Assembly (NCBI GenBank): GCA_949288095.1
Contig: CASEIX010000056.1
Coordinates: 1 to 35,715, forward strand
DNA: 35,715 nucleotides
Source of the DNA: an uncultured Eubacteriales bacterium
Lineage (GTDB): Bacteria; Bacillota; Clostridia; TANB77; CAG-508
Reading direction: 5' to 3'
Below are positions 16,328-23,722 of this stretch, one piece after another. The first letter of the stretch is position 1. Every line of letters begins with the position of its first letter. The notes under the pieces were generated by a model. It was not told the DNA's origin. It did no database searches and saw nothing but the letters and a program-made list of their open reading frames with translations. The position numbers and the translations under genes were made by a program.

Positions 16328-16354
16328 TTCTTCATACACCTTGTTCCCTTATAT

Positions 16355-16792
16355 TTATTCTTTTTTCCAATTCATAACATATTCTGTTTCATTAAATTGC
16401 TCATTTAGCTGAACCTTCGTATTTTTAAATTGTAGATTTGAGAAAAATAGAATACCATTCATATTTTTTTCAAATACCTTCACAAAAAGTTCTGCATTTT
16501 CTTCTAAATTATTTCTGTAATAATTTAGTAATTTTGTTCCAATTTCATGTCCTCTGTTTTCTTCTTTTACAAATATAGCCTTAATTTCATTTTCATTAAT
16601 AGAAATAAATCCTAAGACCTCATCATTTTCTACATAGACATAAGTTTTAAAATTTTCCAAGAAATCTACTTTTACTTGATTATAAATTTCTAACCAATAA
16701 TCTTTTTCAATAAAACTATTAGCTTTGAAATTTCCTTTTACCCATATGGTCATGACCTTTGTTAAGTCTTCTTCTTTTATTTTTCTTATCAT
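16355..16792 (-). CDS. GNAT-family N-acetyltransferase
   Basis: 145 residues, one GNAT domain. Opening MIRKIKEEDLTKVMTIWVKG is the usual first strand and helix; the acetyl-CoA pyrophosphate loop is ENRGHEIGTKLL (R/Q-x-x-G-x-G/A type) after the beta-4 strand IKAIFVK; the end (ILFFSNLQFKNTKVQ) resembles the last helix and strand of YjaB-like members. ATG 16792 was chosen because AAAGGTGAT precedes it; a longer in-frame reading has no ribosome site. The acetyl acceptor cannot be predicted. It lies 67 bases behind the two-gene membrane operon. Confidence 0.85.
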   Translation of the reverse strand: MIRKIKEEDLTKVMTIWVKGNFKANSFIEKDYWLEIYNQVKVDFLENFKTYVYVENDEVLGFISINENEIKAIFVKEENRGHEIGTKLLNYYRNNLEENAELFVKVFEKNMNGILFFSNLQFKNTKVQLNEQFNETEYVMNWKKE

Positions 16793-16859
16793 ATGATCAC
16801 CTTTTTCCTTTGTTTTCCTTAATGTAACAGAAAAATGTGTATTTTTCAATATGTTTTTG

Positions 16860-17210
16860 TTAATATTTGATGATTTCTATATTATTTTTTATATTTGGCA
16901 TATCCATAAATCTTCCAATTCTATATCCTAAAATAGTTTCTCCAGCTACTAATACAATTGAAATGATTACATTAAGTTCCATGATAGCTCCCCATGAAAT
17001 CATATATACACTATATATTGCTAAAATGATAATATAATTTACGAATAAGAATTTAAAAAAATCAGAAGAGGATTTTTGTATTGTTTTTTCTTTTTCAATA
17101 TAATAGCTAATCAATCCCACTACTCCTGTTCCTCCAAATACAACTAATATCATCACAGGAATCATTAGAAAAGGAGTTGTTAAAGTAAAGACAATATTGC
17201 AAATAATCAT
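16860..17210 (-). CDS. small membrane protein, unrecognised
   Basis: 116 residues with about four hydrophobic segments (2-18, 20-38, 50-72, 76-96). A charged loop EKEKTIQKSSSD lies between the second and third. I recognise no family. Its ATG overlaps the TGA of the gene upstream (ATGA), so the two are translationally coupled and likely act together. Confidence 0.65.
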   Translation of the reverse strand: MIICNIVFTLTTPFLMIPVMILVVFGGTGVVGLISYYIEKEKTIQKSSSDFFKFLFVNYIIILAIYSVYMISWGAIMELNVIISIVLVAGETILGYRIGRFMDMPNIKNNIEIIKY

Positions 17211-17677
17211 AAAAGTAAAATAATCTTGATCATAATAGAAATATTTATATTTTGCTTATCTTTTTTAAAGTCTTTCCTTATTTTAATTATATTTAAAATA
17301 AAAATGATGACAAGAATAAAAGTAATACCTAAGTTTCTTATAGGAATATAAATGCCCTCTTCTTTTATTAAATTATCCTGCCAAGGAATACCTTCCAAAT
17401 ATAAGACTTCTTTTTCTCCATCTTCATAATAAACTTCATAATGATTATTATCCCAGACTTCTTCATATACAATTTTCTTTACTTCCCTATCTGTTTTAAA
17501 ATTTTCCTCTCCTATATATGTATAAATCCTATCTTTATTACTCTTGTTTATATACAATTCATATTCTCCTGAATACCTTAGTGTATATGTTGAAAATACA
17601 AGTATAAAAATGGCTAAAATCGAATTTAGTATTCCATATATGTTTCTCAAAGATTTCTCTTTTTTATTTTCTTCCAT
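17207..17677 (-). CDS. two-segment membrane protein, unrecognised
   Basis: 156 residues. A membrane segment at about 12-30 and another at about 115-130 frame an 85-residue, probably extracellular, middle rich in Y, E and N (YIGEENFKTDREVKK ... YYEDGEKEVLYLEGIP). The C-terminal end is again hydrophobic (ISIMIKIILLL). No family recognised. Start ATG 17677 follows AAAGGAGGAG, with a strong promoter 18 bases upstream. First gene of an operon with the small membrane protein, and perhaps the GNAT gene. Confidence 0.65.
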   Translation of the reverse strand: MEENKKEKSLRNIYGILNSILAIFILVFSTYTLRYSGEYELYINKSNKDRIYTYIGEENFKTDREVKKIVYEEVWDNNHYEVYYEDGEKEVLYLEGIPWQDNLIKEEGIYIPIRNLGITFILVIIFILNIIKIRKDFKKDKQNINISIMIKIILLL

Positions 17678-17694
17678 AAACTCCTCCTTTATCC

Positions 17695-17723
17695 GTTATA
17701 TATTATTATTTTATGTTTGTCAA
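17695..17723 (-). promoter_or_regulatory. SigA promoter of the two-gene membrane operon
   Basis: -35 TTGACA (17718-17723), 17-base spacer, -10 TATAAC (17695-17700). An inverted repeat TCCTAAA/TTTAGGA (17775-17781, 17788-17794) lies about 50 bases further upstream; its role is unknown. Confidence 0.75.
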
Positions 17724-17812
17724 TATTTTTTTATTGTTTTTCAATAATTGTAATTTTACAAAGTAATTAAGAAGTCCTAAACATATATTTAGGAGTAATT
17801 ATAATTAGTTAT

Positions 17813-17845
17813 AAAAAAAGAAGATATGCAAAAATATATCTTCTT
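17813..17845 (-). terminator. terminator of the bceAB-yxeA-mgt transcript
   Basis: AAGAAGATAT (17818-17827) pairs with ATATCTTCTT (17836-17845) over an 8-base loop, followed on the minus strand by T7 (17813-17819). Confidence 0.85.
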
Positions 17846-17851
17846 AAAATT

Positions 17852-18547
17852 CTATTTTTCTTCATATATTGTATCTGCTTCTTCTTGTGTTAAATATTTA
17901 TATTTCACCATTTTATTTAATACTTGTTTTTGTCTTTGTTTTGCAAGCTTTGGATTAACGGTTGGTGCATATACACTTGGTGCATTTGGTATTCCTGCAA
18001 GCATAACACATTCTCCATCCGTCATTTCATTTGGCTCTTTTCCAAAATATCCTCTTGAAGCCTCTTTTACCGTATCATATCCATCACCAAAATAGCTAGT
18101 ATTTAAGTACAATTCTAAAATTTCTTCTTTACTTAAATTTTTTTCTAAATTAAATGCCATAAACATTTCTGCAATTTTTCTAGTCATCTTTTTTTCTTGT
18201 GTAAAATATATATTTTTTGACAATTGTTGTGTAATGGTACTTCCACCTTCTACATAACGCATTGCTTTGATATCATTGATAAAAGCTCTTCCAATGGCAA
18301 TGATATCAATTCCCGGATGCTGATAAAATCTATGATCTTCCACACTAATAACGGCATCTAAATAAATTTGTGGTAGTTTTGAAAGTTCTGTATAATTTTC
18401 TTTTTCTTGTATTTGTTCTATTTTTTCTTCAAGTGGTGCATTTTCTATTGCTTCCTTATACATGCTATATCCATTTCCTACAAACAATAAGGCAATACTT
18501 AATAAGATTAATACTATCAAAAATACAACTTTTAAAAACACTTTCAT
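17852..18547 (-). CDS. monofunctional peptidoglycan glycosyltransferase (GT51)
   Basis: 231 residues, the size of MGT proteins: one N-terminal membrane anchor (5-24) and a GT51 domain, without a penicillin-binding transpeptidase domain. It polymerises lipid II into glycan strands outside the membrane. Motif 1 VISVEDHRFYQHPGID holds catalytic E70; motif 2 GGSTITQQLSKN (101-112); motif 3 KIAEMFMAFNLEKNLSKEEI with the second glutamate E127; then LELYLNTSYFGDGYDTV. The ribosome site before ATG 18547 is weak (GGTGG). It follows yxeA by 40 bases and ends in a strong terminator, so it appears to have been added to the antibiotic-stress operon, a sensible place for a cell-wall repair enzyme. Confidence 0.92.
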   Translation of the reverse strand: MKVFLKVVFLIVLILLSIALLFVGNGYSMYKEAIENAPLEEKIEQIQEKENYTELSKLPQIYLDAVISVEDHRFYQHPGIDIIAIGRAFINDIKAMRYVEGGSTITQQLSKNIYFTQEKKMTRKIAEMFMAFNLEKNLSKEEILELYLNTSYFGDGYDTVKEASRGYFGKEPNEMTDGECVMLAGIPNAPSVYAPTVNPKLAKQRQKQVLNKMVKYKYLTQEEADTIYEEK

Positions 18548-18587
18548 TTTACCACCACGTTTCTTTTTACATTTATTTGTTTCATAT

Positions 18588-18941
18588 TTATTCTACATTC
18601 ATTGCTGTTTTGACATCATCTGGTAAGTCATCTGTTTGAACTTCTCTCCAATTTACGACTCCTCTCATTTGCATGACATCTAATTTTAAATATGCTCCTT
18701 CTCTTAATTCTCTACTAGTTTTAAATTGTACTTCTTTTTCTTTTCCATTTTTGTTGTAAGCTGTTAATGTATATTGGTATTTCATATCATCTGTTCCAGA
18801 AACTTCTTCCATTTTCGTATTATCTATTTGCGTATAATATTGGTCTTTATGTACTACTAAGAAGTAATATGCTCCCATCATCAAAGCAATCACTATAATG
18901 ACTGCAATCATAATCGGTAATTTTTCTTTAAAATCTTCCAT
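18588..18941 (-). CDS. yxeA: YxeA family (DUF1093) protein
   Basis: 117 residues: an N-terminal membrane segment or signal (about 9-29) and a small beta-rich domain with YYTQID, YTLTAYNKNGKEKEVQFKTS and REGAYLKLDVMQMRGVVNWREV, the conserved core of the YxeA family. The function is unknown; in B. subtilis yxeA ends the yxdJK-yxdLM-yxeA operon, which responds to cationic peptides. Here it likewise directly follows the ABC permease, 56 bases behind it across hairpin copy 1. Start ATG 18941 follows AAGGAAAGG. Confidence 0.85.
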   Translation of the reverse strand: MEDFKEKLPIMIAVIIVIALMMGAYYFLVVHKDQYYTQIDNTKMEEVSGTDDMKYQYTLTAYNKNGKEKEVQFKTSRELREGAYLKLDVMQMRGVVNWREVQTDDLPDDVKTAMNVE

Positions 18942-18967
18942 TTTTTATTCACTTTCCTTTCCTTATT

Positions 18968-19004
18968 GGATTGAAAAAGAATTGCTACAATTATTTTTCA
19001 ATCC
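18968..19004 (-). repeat. start-proximal hairpin, copy 1 (permease/yxeA junction)
   Basis: Perfect 11-bp arms GGATTGAAAAA (18968-18978) and its complement (18994-19004), with a nested AATTG/CAATT stem inside. The permease stop codon is in one arm; the yxeA start is 26 bases beyond the other. Confidence 0.7.
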
Positions 19005-21094
19005 TCCTCTTTAATAATGTTCTTGCTACCCATATAAGTTGCTAAGAAATATAATCCATAGATGATACCAATAATCACTGCTGTTGCTATTACAGAAGGT
19101 AATAAATCACTAGGAGAGGCTAATGCAGCAAGCATTGATAATATAAATTTAATTCCAAATATAGAATGTATAATCGCAAGAGCTAATGGTAACATGAAAA
19201 ATATAAATATTTGTCTAAATAATGCTTGATTGATCATCTTTTCATCACAACCAATTTTTCTTAAAATGGTATATCTTTGTTTGTTATCAGAACTTTCTGT
19301 CAATTGTTTTAATGCTAAAATGGCAGAACTTGCAATTAAGAAGATAACGCCTAGATAAATCGCAATAAATATAATAATCGTTGACAATCCTTTACTTGCT
19401 TCTATTAAACTAATTTTGGTCATCCCCTCTAACTCTATACCTTTTTGATCTAAATTGCTCAATAGTGCATTATTCTCTGCTTCTACAAATGTTTTTTCTA
19501 TTTCCTCTTTTTCTTCATCAGTTTTAGCATTATAATTTGCTGCTAAAAATTCTTCTTCTTTCCATTCTTCTTTTAGTTCAAAATTATCTGGAACTAATAT
19601 AATTCCTGTATTTACATAACTTGCAGACATTTCAATAAATCCACTCTTACATTCATTATATTTCGCATGTAAAGTTTTTCCTTCGATTTCTACTGTTGAA
19701 TTTTGTTTTAATGCTTCATTTCTTAATTCTGTCATATTATCAAAATCGCAAAGGACAATATATTCATCATCACTTAAGCTATATTGTTCTTGTCCATAAA
19801 GTTCTGCAATTTTATTATAATCAGATACTTTGATAATTTCTTCTGGTAAATCATACATAAGCATTGAAAATTGTGCTTTTGCTTGTTCATAATAACTTCC
19901 TAGACTATATTGTAAAGTCCATTCTGGAATTGTATAAACTGAAATTTCTACTACATCTTTTAAATTATTCATATCATAACCATTGGTTTTTAATGTGTAA
20001 CTGATGGAATGTTTTGAATCTTCAATTTGTTCTTGTGTAGGATATATTGTCTGACCTGTATAAGAATCTTCATAACTTTGTGGTAAATTTGCTGTTTTAT
20101 ATAAATTGACATCTACTGGTGTCATTTCTTGCAATTCTGAATCCATTGTTGTTTGGATAGATAAGCTACTAGATAATACACTTATGGTCATAAATAGCAT
20201 TAAACAAATAACAGACATACTAATAACGGTTGTATTAATCTTATTATTCAATTGTCTTAATACAAACATATTGGTTCCTTTAAGATATATCTTTTTGCTT
20301 GTTTGTATCATTCTTAGTATAAATCCTGATAAAGACCAAAATACACCTATTGTTCCCACAATTCCCATTAAAATTGGTACTAACATTTTTTCTTCTGTAT
20401 TTAACTCATAGATGCCACCTGTCACGATATAATATGCATACCCTAATAATCCTACTGAAATTAAAAATACAATAATAGAAATGATTGGATTTTTAATTTT
20501 TACCTTTTCATTTTTTCTAACAGCTGTTAATAAATTAATTAATTTGTATCTTGAAATGGTAAGTGTATTAAATATCATAACGGCTAAATACATAACGGCA
20601 AAATAAATACAAGTTTTAATACAAGCATCTTTTGAAAACACAAAAGTAAATTCACTCATATCTGCTTGAAAAAGTTTGGCTACTAATATAGACATAAATT
20701 GAGAACCAAATACACCTATAAAAATACCAACAATTAATGAAATAATTCCTACTAATATGGTTTCTATCAATATAATTTTAGATATTTGTCTTCTTCCCAT
20801 TCCTAATGTCATATAAATGCCAAATTCTCTTTTTCTTCTATTTACTAAGAAATTATTGGCATATACAATTAAAAATCCAAGTACAATGGCAATAAATACA
20901 GATACCATTCCTAACATACTAATCATGAGTTTTATCATATCTCTTGTGGATTCAGACACTTCTAACATAGCTTGTTGACTATCTAAAGAATTAAACATAT
21001 AAAAGATAGCAACACCTAATACTAATGTTAAAAAATAAATGGCATAATCTTTAAAACTCTTTTTCATATTTTTTATAGATAATTTAAATAACAT
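18998..21094 (-). CDS. BceB/YxdM-type ABC transporter permease
   Basis: 698 residues with the BceB layout of ten membrane segments: one at about 17-35, three more by 165, further pairs at 200-260 and 285-305, a large extracellular sensing domain of roughly 220 residues (about 310-560, E/N/Y-rich), and three terminal segments (570-592, 620-645, 660-685). FtsX-like regions flank the loop. Such transporters free lipid II-cycle intermediates from peptide antibiotics and directly control a partner kinase. The gene overlaps the ATPase gene by 11 bases and ends inside hairpin copy 1. The sensing-domain sequence is too divergent to name the antibiotic. Confidence 0.9.
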   Translation of the reverse strand: MLFKLSIKNMKKSFKDYAIYFLTLVLGVAIFYMFNSLDSQQAMLEVSESTRDMIKLMISMLGMVSVFIAIVLGFLIVYANNFLVNRRKREFGIYMTLGMGRRQISKIILIETILVGIISLIVGIFIGVFGSQFMSILVAKLFQADMSEFTFVFSKDACIKTCIYFAVMYLAVMIFNTLTISRYKLINLLTAVRKNEKVKIKNPIISIIVFLISVGLLGYAYYIVTGGIYELNTEEKMLVPILMGIVGTIGVFWSLSGFILRMIQTSKKIYLKGTNMFVLRQLNNKINTTVISMSVICLMLFMTISVLSSSLSIQTTMDSELQEMTPVDVNLYKTANLPQSYEDSYTGQTIYPTQEQIEDSKHSISYTLKTNGYDMNNLKDVVEISVYTIPEWTLQYSLGSYYEQAKAQFSMLMYDLPEEIIKVSDYNKIAELYGQEQYSLSDDEYIVLCDFDNMTELRNEALKQNSTVEIEGKTLHAKYNECKSGFIEMSASYVNTGIILVPDNFELKEEWKEEEFLAANYNAKTDEEKEEIEKTFVEAENNALLSNLDQKGIELEGMTKISLIEASKGLSTIIIFIAIYLGVIFLIASSAILALKQLTESSDNKQRYTILRKIGCDEKMINQALFRQIFIFFMLPLALAIIHSIFGIKFILSMLAALASPSDLLPSVIATAVIIGIIYGLYFLATYMGSKNIIKEED

Positions 21095-21851
21095 CGTTCA
21101 AATCACCTCCAAGAAGTGTTTGCACTTCAATTATCTTTTCAAAGAATTGTTTTCTAGTATCTTCTCCCTTTACTAGTTCATTAAAGATTTTTCCATCTTT
21201 AATGAAAATAATTCTATCTGCATAACTTGCTGTAAAGGCATCATGTGTAACCATTAAAATGGTTGCTCCTAGATTTTGATTTAAATGTTCAAATGTTTCT
21301 AATAATTGTCTTGCAGATTTACTATCTAATGCGCCTGTTGGCTCATCTGCCAAGACCATTTTAGGATTTGTAATAATGGCCCTTGCTGATGCTACTCTTT
21401 GTTTTTGTCCTCCTGATATTTGATATGGATATTTATTTAAAATATTTGAAATTTCTAATTTTTCTGCTACTTCTTTTACTTTTTTATCAATTTCATGTGC
21501 ATTTACTTTTTGAATCGTTAATGCCAAAGCTATATTTTCATAAGCAGTTAATGTATCTAATAAGTTAAAATCTTGGAATATAAATCCTAATTCCTCTCTT
21601 CTAAATTTGTTTAATTTGTTTCCTTTTAATTTTGTGATATCTTGATGATTGATGATAATATTTCCTGCTGTCACTCTATCAATTGTTGAAATACAATTTA
21701 AAAGCGTTGTTTTTCCTGATCCTGATGCACCCATAATTCCAACAAATTCTCCTTCTTCTACATTAAAGCTAATTCCTGCAATGGCTTTTGTTAAATTTGA
21801 CTTGTTTCCATAGTATTTTTCTATGTTTTTGACTTCTAATACATGACTCAT
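21084..21851 (-). CDS. BceA/YxdL-type ABC transporter ATPase
   Basis: 255 residues, MacB/BceA class. Walker A GASGSGKTT (41-49), Q-loop region LGFIFQDFNLLDTLTAYENI, signature ISGGQKQRVASARAI, Walker B MVLADEPTGALD and switch histidine in MVTHD. It powers the permease encoded next, with which it overlaps by 11 bases. Start ATG 21851 follows AGAAAGGAA. Its leader contains hairpin copy 2, and its promoter has a weak -35 with an operator upstream, the pattern of an activator-dependent gene. Partner of the two-component system encoded 1.9 kb upstream. Confidence 0.95.
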   Translation of the reverse strand: MSHVLEVKNIEKYYGNKSNLTKAIAGISFNVEEGEFVGIMGASGSGKTTLLNCISTIDRVTAGNIIINHQDITKLKGNKLNKFRREELGFIFQDFNLLDTLTAYENIALALTIQKVNAHEIDKKVKEVAEKLEISNILNKYPYQISGGQKQRVASARAIITNPKMVLADEPTGALDSKSARQLLETFEHLNQNLGATILMVTHDAFTASYADRIIFIKDGKIFNELVKGEDTRKQFFEKIIEVQTLLGGDLNDVI

Positions 21852-21872
21852 TTATTTTCATTCCTTTCTTTA

Positions 21873-21915
21873 TTCACAAATTGCTTGGAAAAGATTTATT
21901 TTTCAACCTTGTGAA
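21873..21915 (-). repeat. start-proximal hairpin, copy 2 (bceA leader)
   Basis: Inner stem TTGGAAAA (21885-21892) with TTTTTCAA (21899-21906); outer stem TTCACAA (21873-21879) with TTGTGAA (21909-21915). It ends 21 bases before the ATPase start, just ahead of AGAAAGGAA. Confidence 0.65.
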
Positions 21916-21942
21916 CCTCAATTTGTCTTTTATTCTGTATTT

Positions 21943-21971
21943 ATTATACGGCTTATTTTGTTTTCTTTCCA
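21943..21971 (-). promoter_or_regulatory. promoter of the BceAB-type operon
   Basis: -10 TATAAT (21943-21948); the -35 at 17 bases is only TGGAAA (21966-21971). A good -10 with a poor -35 suits activation by the response regulator. Confidence 0.6.
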
Positions 21972-21979
21972 TTGTTTAA

Positions 21980-22009
21980 TCTTACATTTATCTTACAATT
22001 TTGTAAGAT
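21980..22009. promoter_or_regulatory. BceR-type operator upstream of the ABC transporter
   Basis: A palindrome of 9-bp arms around TT (21990-22009) contains TTACA-ATTT-TGTAA, the inverted-repeat form known for BceR-like regulators (TNACA-N4-TGTAA). A further half-site TCTTACA (21980-21986) repeats the arm directly, 11 bases (one helical turn) away. Its edge is 18 bases above the -35. Confidence 0.75.
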
Positions 22010-22016
22010 ATTTGTG

Positions 22017-22067
22017 GTTACAATTCACAACCCAATAAAGGACAGGGAAAGGTTGTGTTATTGTAAC
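22017..22067. repeat. imperfect 16/17-bp inverted repeat
   Basis: GTTACAATTCACAACC (22017-22032) and GGTTGTGTTATTGTAAC (22051-22067) face each other around 18 bases; one mismatch and one extra base. It lies between the operator and the HigA terminator. It has no U-tail, so it is not a terminator; the outer ends hold further TTACA/TGTAA half-sites. Confidence 0.55.
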
Positions 22068-22084
22068 TATTTGTGCATTAAAGA

Positions 22085-22115
22085 AAAGGTAAGATATTTT
22101 TTACATCTTACCTTT
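22085..22115 (-). terminator. terminator of higBA
   Basis: AAAGGTAAGAT (22085-22095) pairs perfectly with ATCTTACCTTT (22105-22115); the minus-strand tail is TTTTCTTT. Confidence 0.8.
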
Positions 22116-22141
22116 AAACAATCTATCTCTTTTTTATTAAT

Positions 22142-23233
22142 TTATTCTTTCCATTTATATCTTGTTTTTAAATTACTATATTTATTATATGGTAAAAGAT
22201 TATCCTTTTGTAATCTACCTATTAACACAAATTCTTTTATCTTATTTTGTTGACTAAATTCTTTTATACTTTCTATTGAAAAGTCTTTTTTCTGTATATA
22301 TTCCTCATACTTATTACTGCTTATTAAAAAATCTTTGGCAAAATTATCTGCTATATCTTCTGCTTTTGTATTTTCAATATAATAGTCTAATTTATTTTCT
22401 TTGATATCATCATTTAATATATGTCCTATTTCATGAAATAATGTAAACCAAAAAATATCCGCATATGATTGTCTTATTGTCATACATAATATAATTCTGT
22501 TATTTTTATTCTCTATAAATCCCTGTATAGGCGCTCCTTGAAAATTTTTTACTAACTCAAATATAATTCCACACTTCTTGAATATTTCCTTTAATTTTTG
22601 TATCATCATATTAGGATTTTCTTCAAACATTAACTGTTTAATATCTTGTAAATAATTCTTTAATTTTTTACTATCATATGTGTCTTCAATATTTTCTTTT
22701 TCAGCTATTAATTCACATACTCTTTGCCATGCATATAATACATATTCATCAACTTGTATATTTTTTGCAGCTCTATAAGCCACTTTTGTTATTAATAATT
22801 TTTCTATATTTAACAAATTATTTGTTTTACAAAGATTTCTAGCTATAATGACTTCTTCAGTAGTATTATTATATTTATTTATTAAATTTAATAAGATAGC
22901 ATATTCTAAAATAGGTTCTATTCTTTTTGTAATCTCTATTTCTCTTTTATCAATATTATTTTTTTCTTGATATTCAATAATTTCTTTGTCATATATTGCT
23001 TGTAAATTTAACCAAAATGTAAATTTTACTCCAAAGACATATTCCAATGCCTTAGCAAATTTAGGTGAAATTCCTTTTTTCCCGTTTATCACTTCACTAA
23101 CATGTTTTGCAGAAAAACCTGTTCTTTCTGCCAACTCTTCTTGATTCATATTATTTTCTTCTAATTTTTCTTTTATACTTATTCCTGGATGTAGAATAAA
23201 ATCAAGGGATAAGCCAGTTATACTTGTCTCCAT
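22142..23233 (-). CDS. higA: HigA-type antitoxin fused to an ImmA/IrrE-like zinc peptidase
   Basis: 363 residues. Residues 15-70 form a HigA/VapI-like helix-turn-helix (ISIKEKLEENNMNQEELAER ... HVSEVINGKKGISPKFAKAL). The C-terminal half has an ImmA/IrrE-type peptidase with H267-E-I-G-H271 (FWFTLFHEIGHILNDD) and AKDFLIS as the usual following helix. Antitoxins of this two-domain form occur beside HigB-type toxins; the peptidase may remodel the antitoxin or another regulator. Start ATG 23233 lies inside the toxin gene (32-base overlap) with its own GAGGAG. Inserted between the two-component system and its ABC transporter. Confidence 0.85.
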   Translation of the reverse strand: METSITGLSLDFILHPGISIKEKLEENNMNQEELAERTGFSAKHVSEVINGKKGISPKFAKALEYVFGVKFTFWLNLQAIYDKEIIEYQEKNNIDKREIEITKRIEPILEYAILLNLINKYNNTTEEVIIARNLCKTNNLLNIEKLLITKVAYRAAKNIQVDEYVLYAWQRVCELIAEKENIEDTYDSKKLKNYLQDIKQLMFEENPNMMIQKLKEIFKKCGIIFELVKNFQGAPIQGFIENKNNRIILCMTIRQSYADIFWFTLFHEIGHILNDDIKENKLDYYIENTKAEDIADNFAKDFLISSNKYEEYIQKKDFSIESIKEFSQQNKIKEFVLIGRLQKDNLLPYNKYSNLKTRYKWKE

Positions 23234-23519
23234 GATAATCTATCACTCCTCTCACAATTATTTTTTTGTTATCCTTAGGCATTACTACCAATCTATAATT
23301 TCCTGTAATCCCAATACCAAAATATCTTTTCATGTTGCCTTTTAAAGGATGTGGTTTTCCAAAACCATATTTCATAAATTCTTGGAAATTTTCTGTTGCT
23401 TCTATTTGGTTAAATCTTAATTTAACCATTTTAGCTAATTCTATGCCTATCATTTTTCTTAATTCTTCCATATTTGACATTTTCTTTTGTATCTCATGAT
23501 TATGCCATTCTATTTCCAA
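23202..23519 (-). CDS. higB: HigB-like toxin (RelE/ParE superfamily)
   Basis: 105 residues. The C-terminal half matches RelE/HigB toxins: HPLKGNMKRYFGIGITGNYR (57-76), LVVMPKDNKKIIVRGVIDYH and a terminal Y-N-W; the basic R/K residues there would serve mRNA cleavage on the ribosome. The N-terminal half is helical with FQEFMKYGFGKP. Start is TTG 23519, seven bases after AAAGGAGG. Toxin first, antitoxin second, the usual HigBA order. The promoter carries a palindromic operator over the transcription start, expected for autoregulation by HigA. Confidence 0.8.
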   Translation of the reverse strand: MEIEWHNHEIQKKMSNMEELRKMIGIELAKMVKLRFNQIEATENFQEFMKYGFGKPHPLKGNMKRYFGIGITGNYRLVVMPKDNKKIIVRGVIDYHGDKYNWLIP

Positions 23520-23546
23520 GTTCTTTCCTCCTTTTGCGTCTTGTTG

Positions 23547-23561
23547 TTACCTATTAGGTAA
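23547..23561. promoter_or_regulatory. palindromic operator of higBA
   Basis: TTACCTA-T-TAGGTAA, perfect 7-bp arms, directly downstream of the -10 at about the transcription start: the place for repression by the HigA helix-turn-helix. Confidence 0.7.
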
Positions 23562-23565
23562 TTAA

Positions 23566-23594
23566 ATTCTATCATATACTTATATATATGTCAA
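23566..23594 (-). promoter_or_regulatory. SigA promoter of higBA
   Basis: -35 TTGACA (23589-23594), 17-base spacer, -10 TAGAAT (23566-23571) with an upstream TG. Near consensus, so strong unless repressed. The stretch 23595-23722 between this and the kinase gene holds only a weak stem (TTATCTTT/AAAGATAA, about 23677-23699). Confidence 0.8.
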
Positions 23595-23722
23595 TGATAT
23601 GAAATTTTTTCCTTAAAAAATATAATATATCACCCCTGGATAATTACTTAGGTCTGAACAGTAACCTATTTATGTTATCTTTGACAAAAAAAAGATAAGA
23701 CATTCTTTATATATTACCTTTT

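Noticed and set aside
23677..23699. TTATCTTT/AAAGATAA stem after the kinase gene as a terminator
   Set aside because: No U-tail on the needed strand and a short AT-only stem; the kinase transcript end stays undefined.
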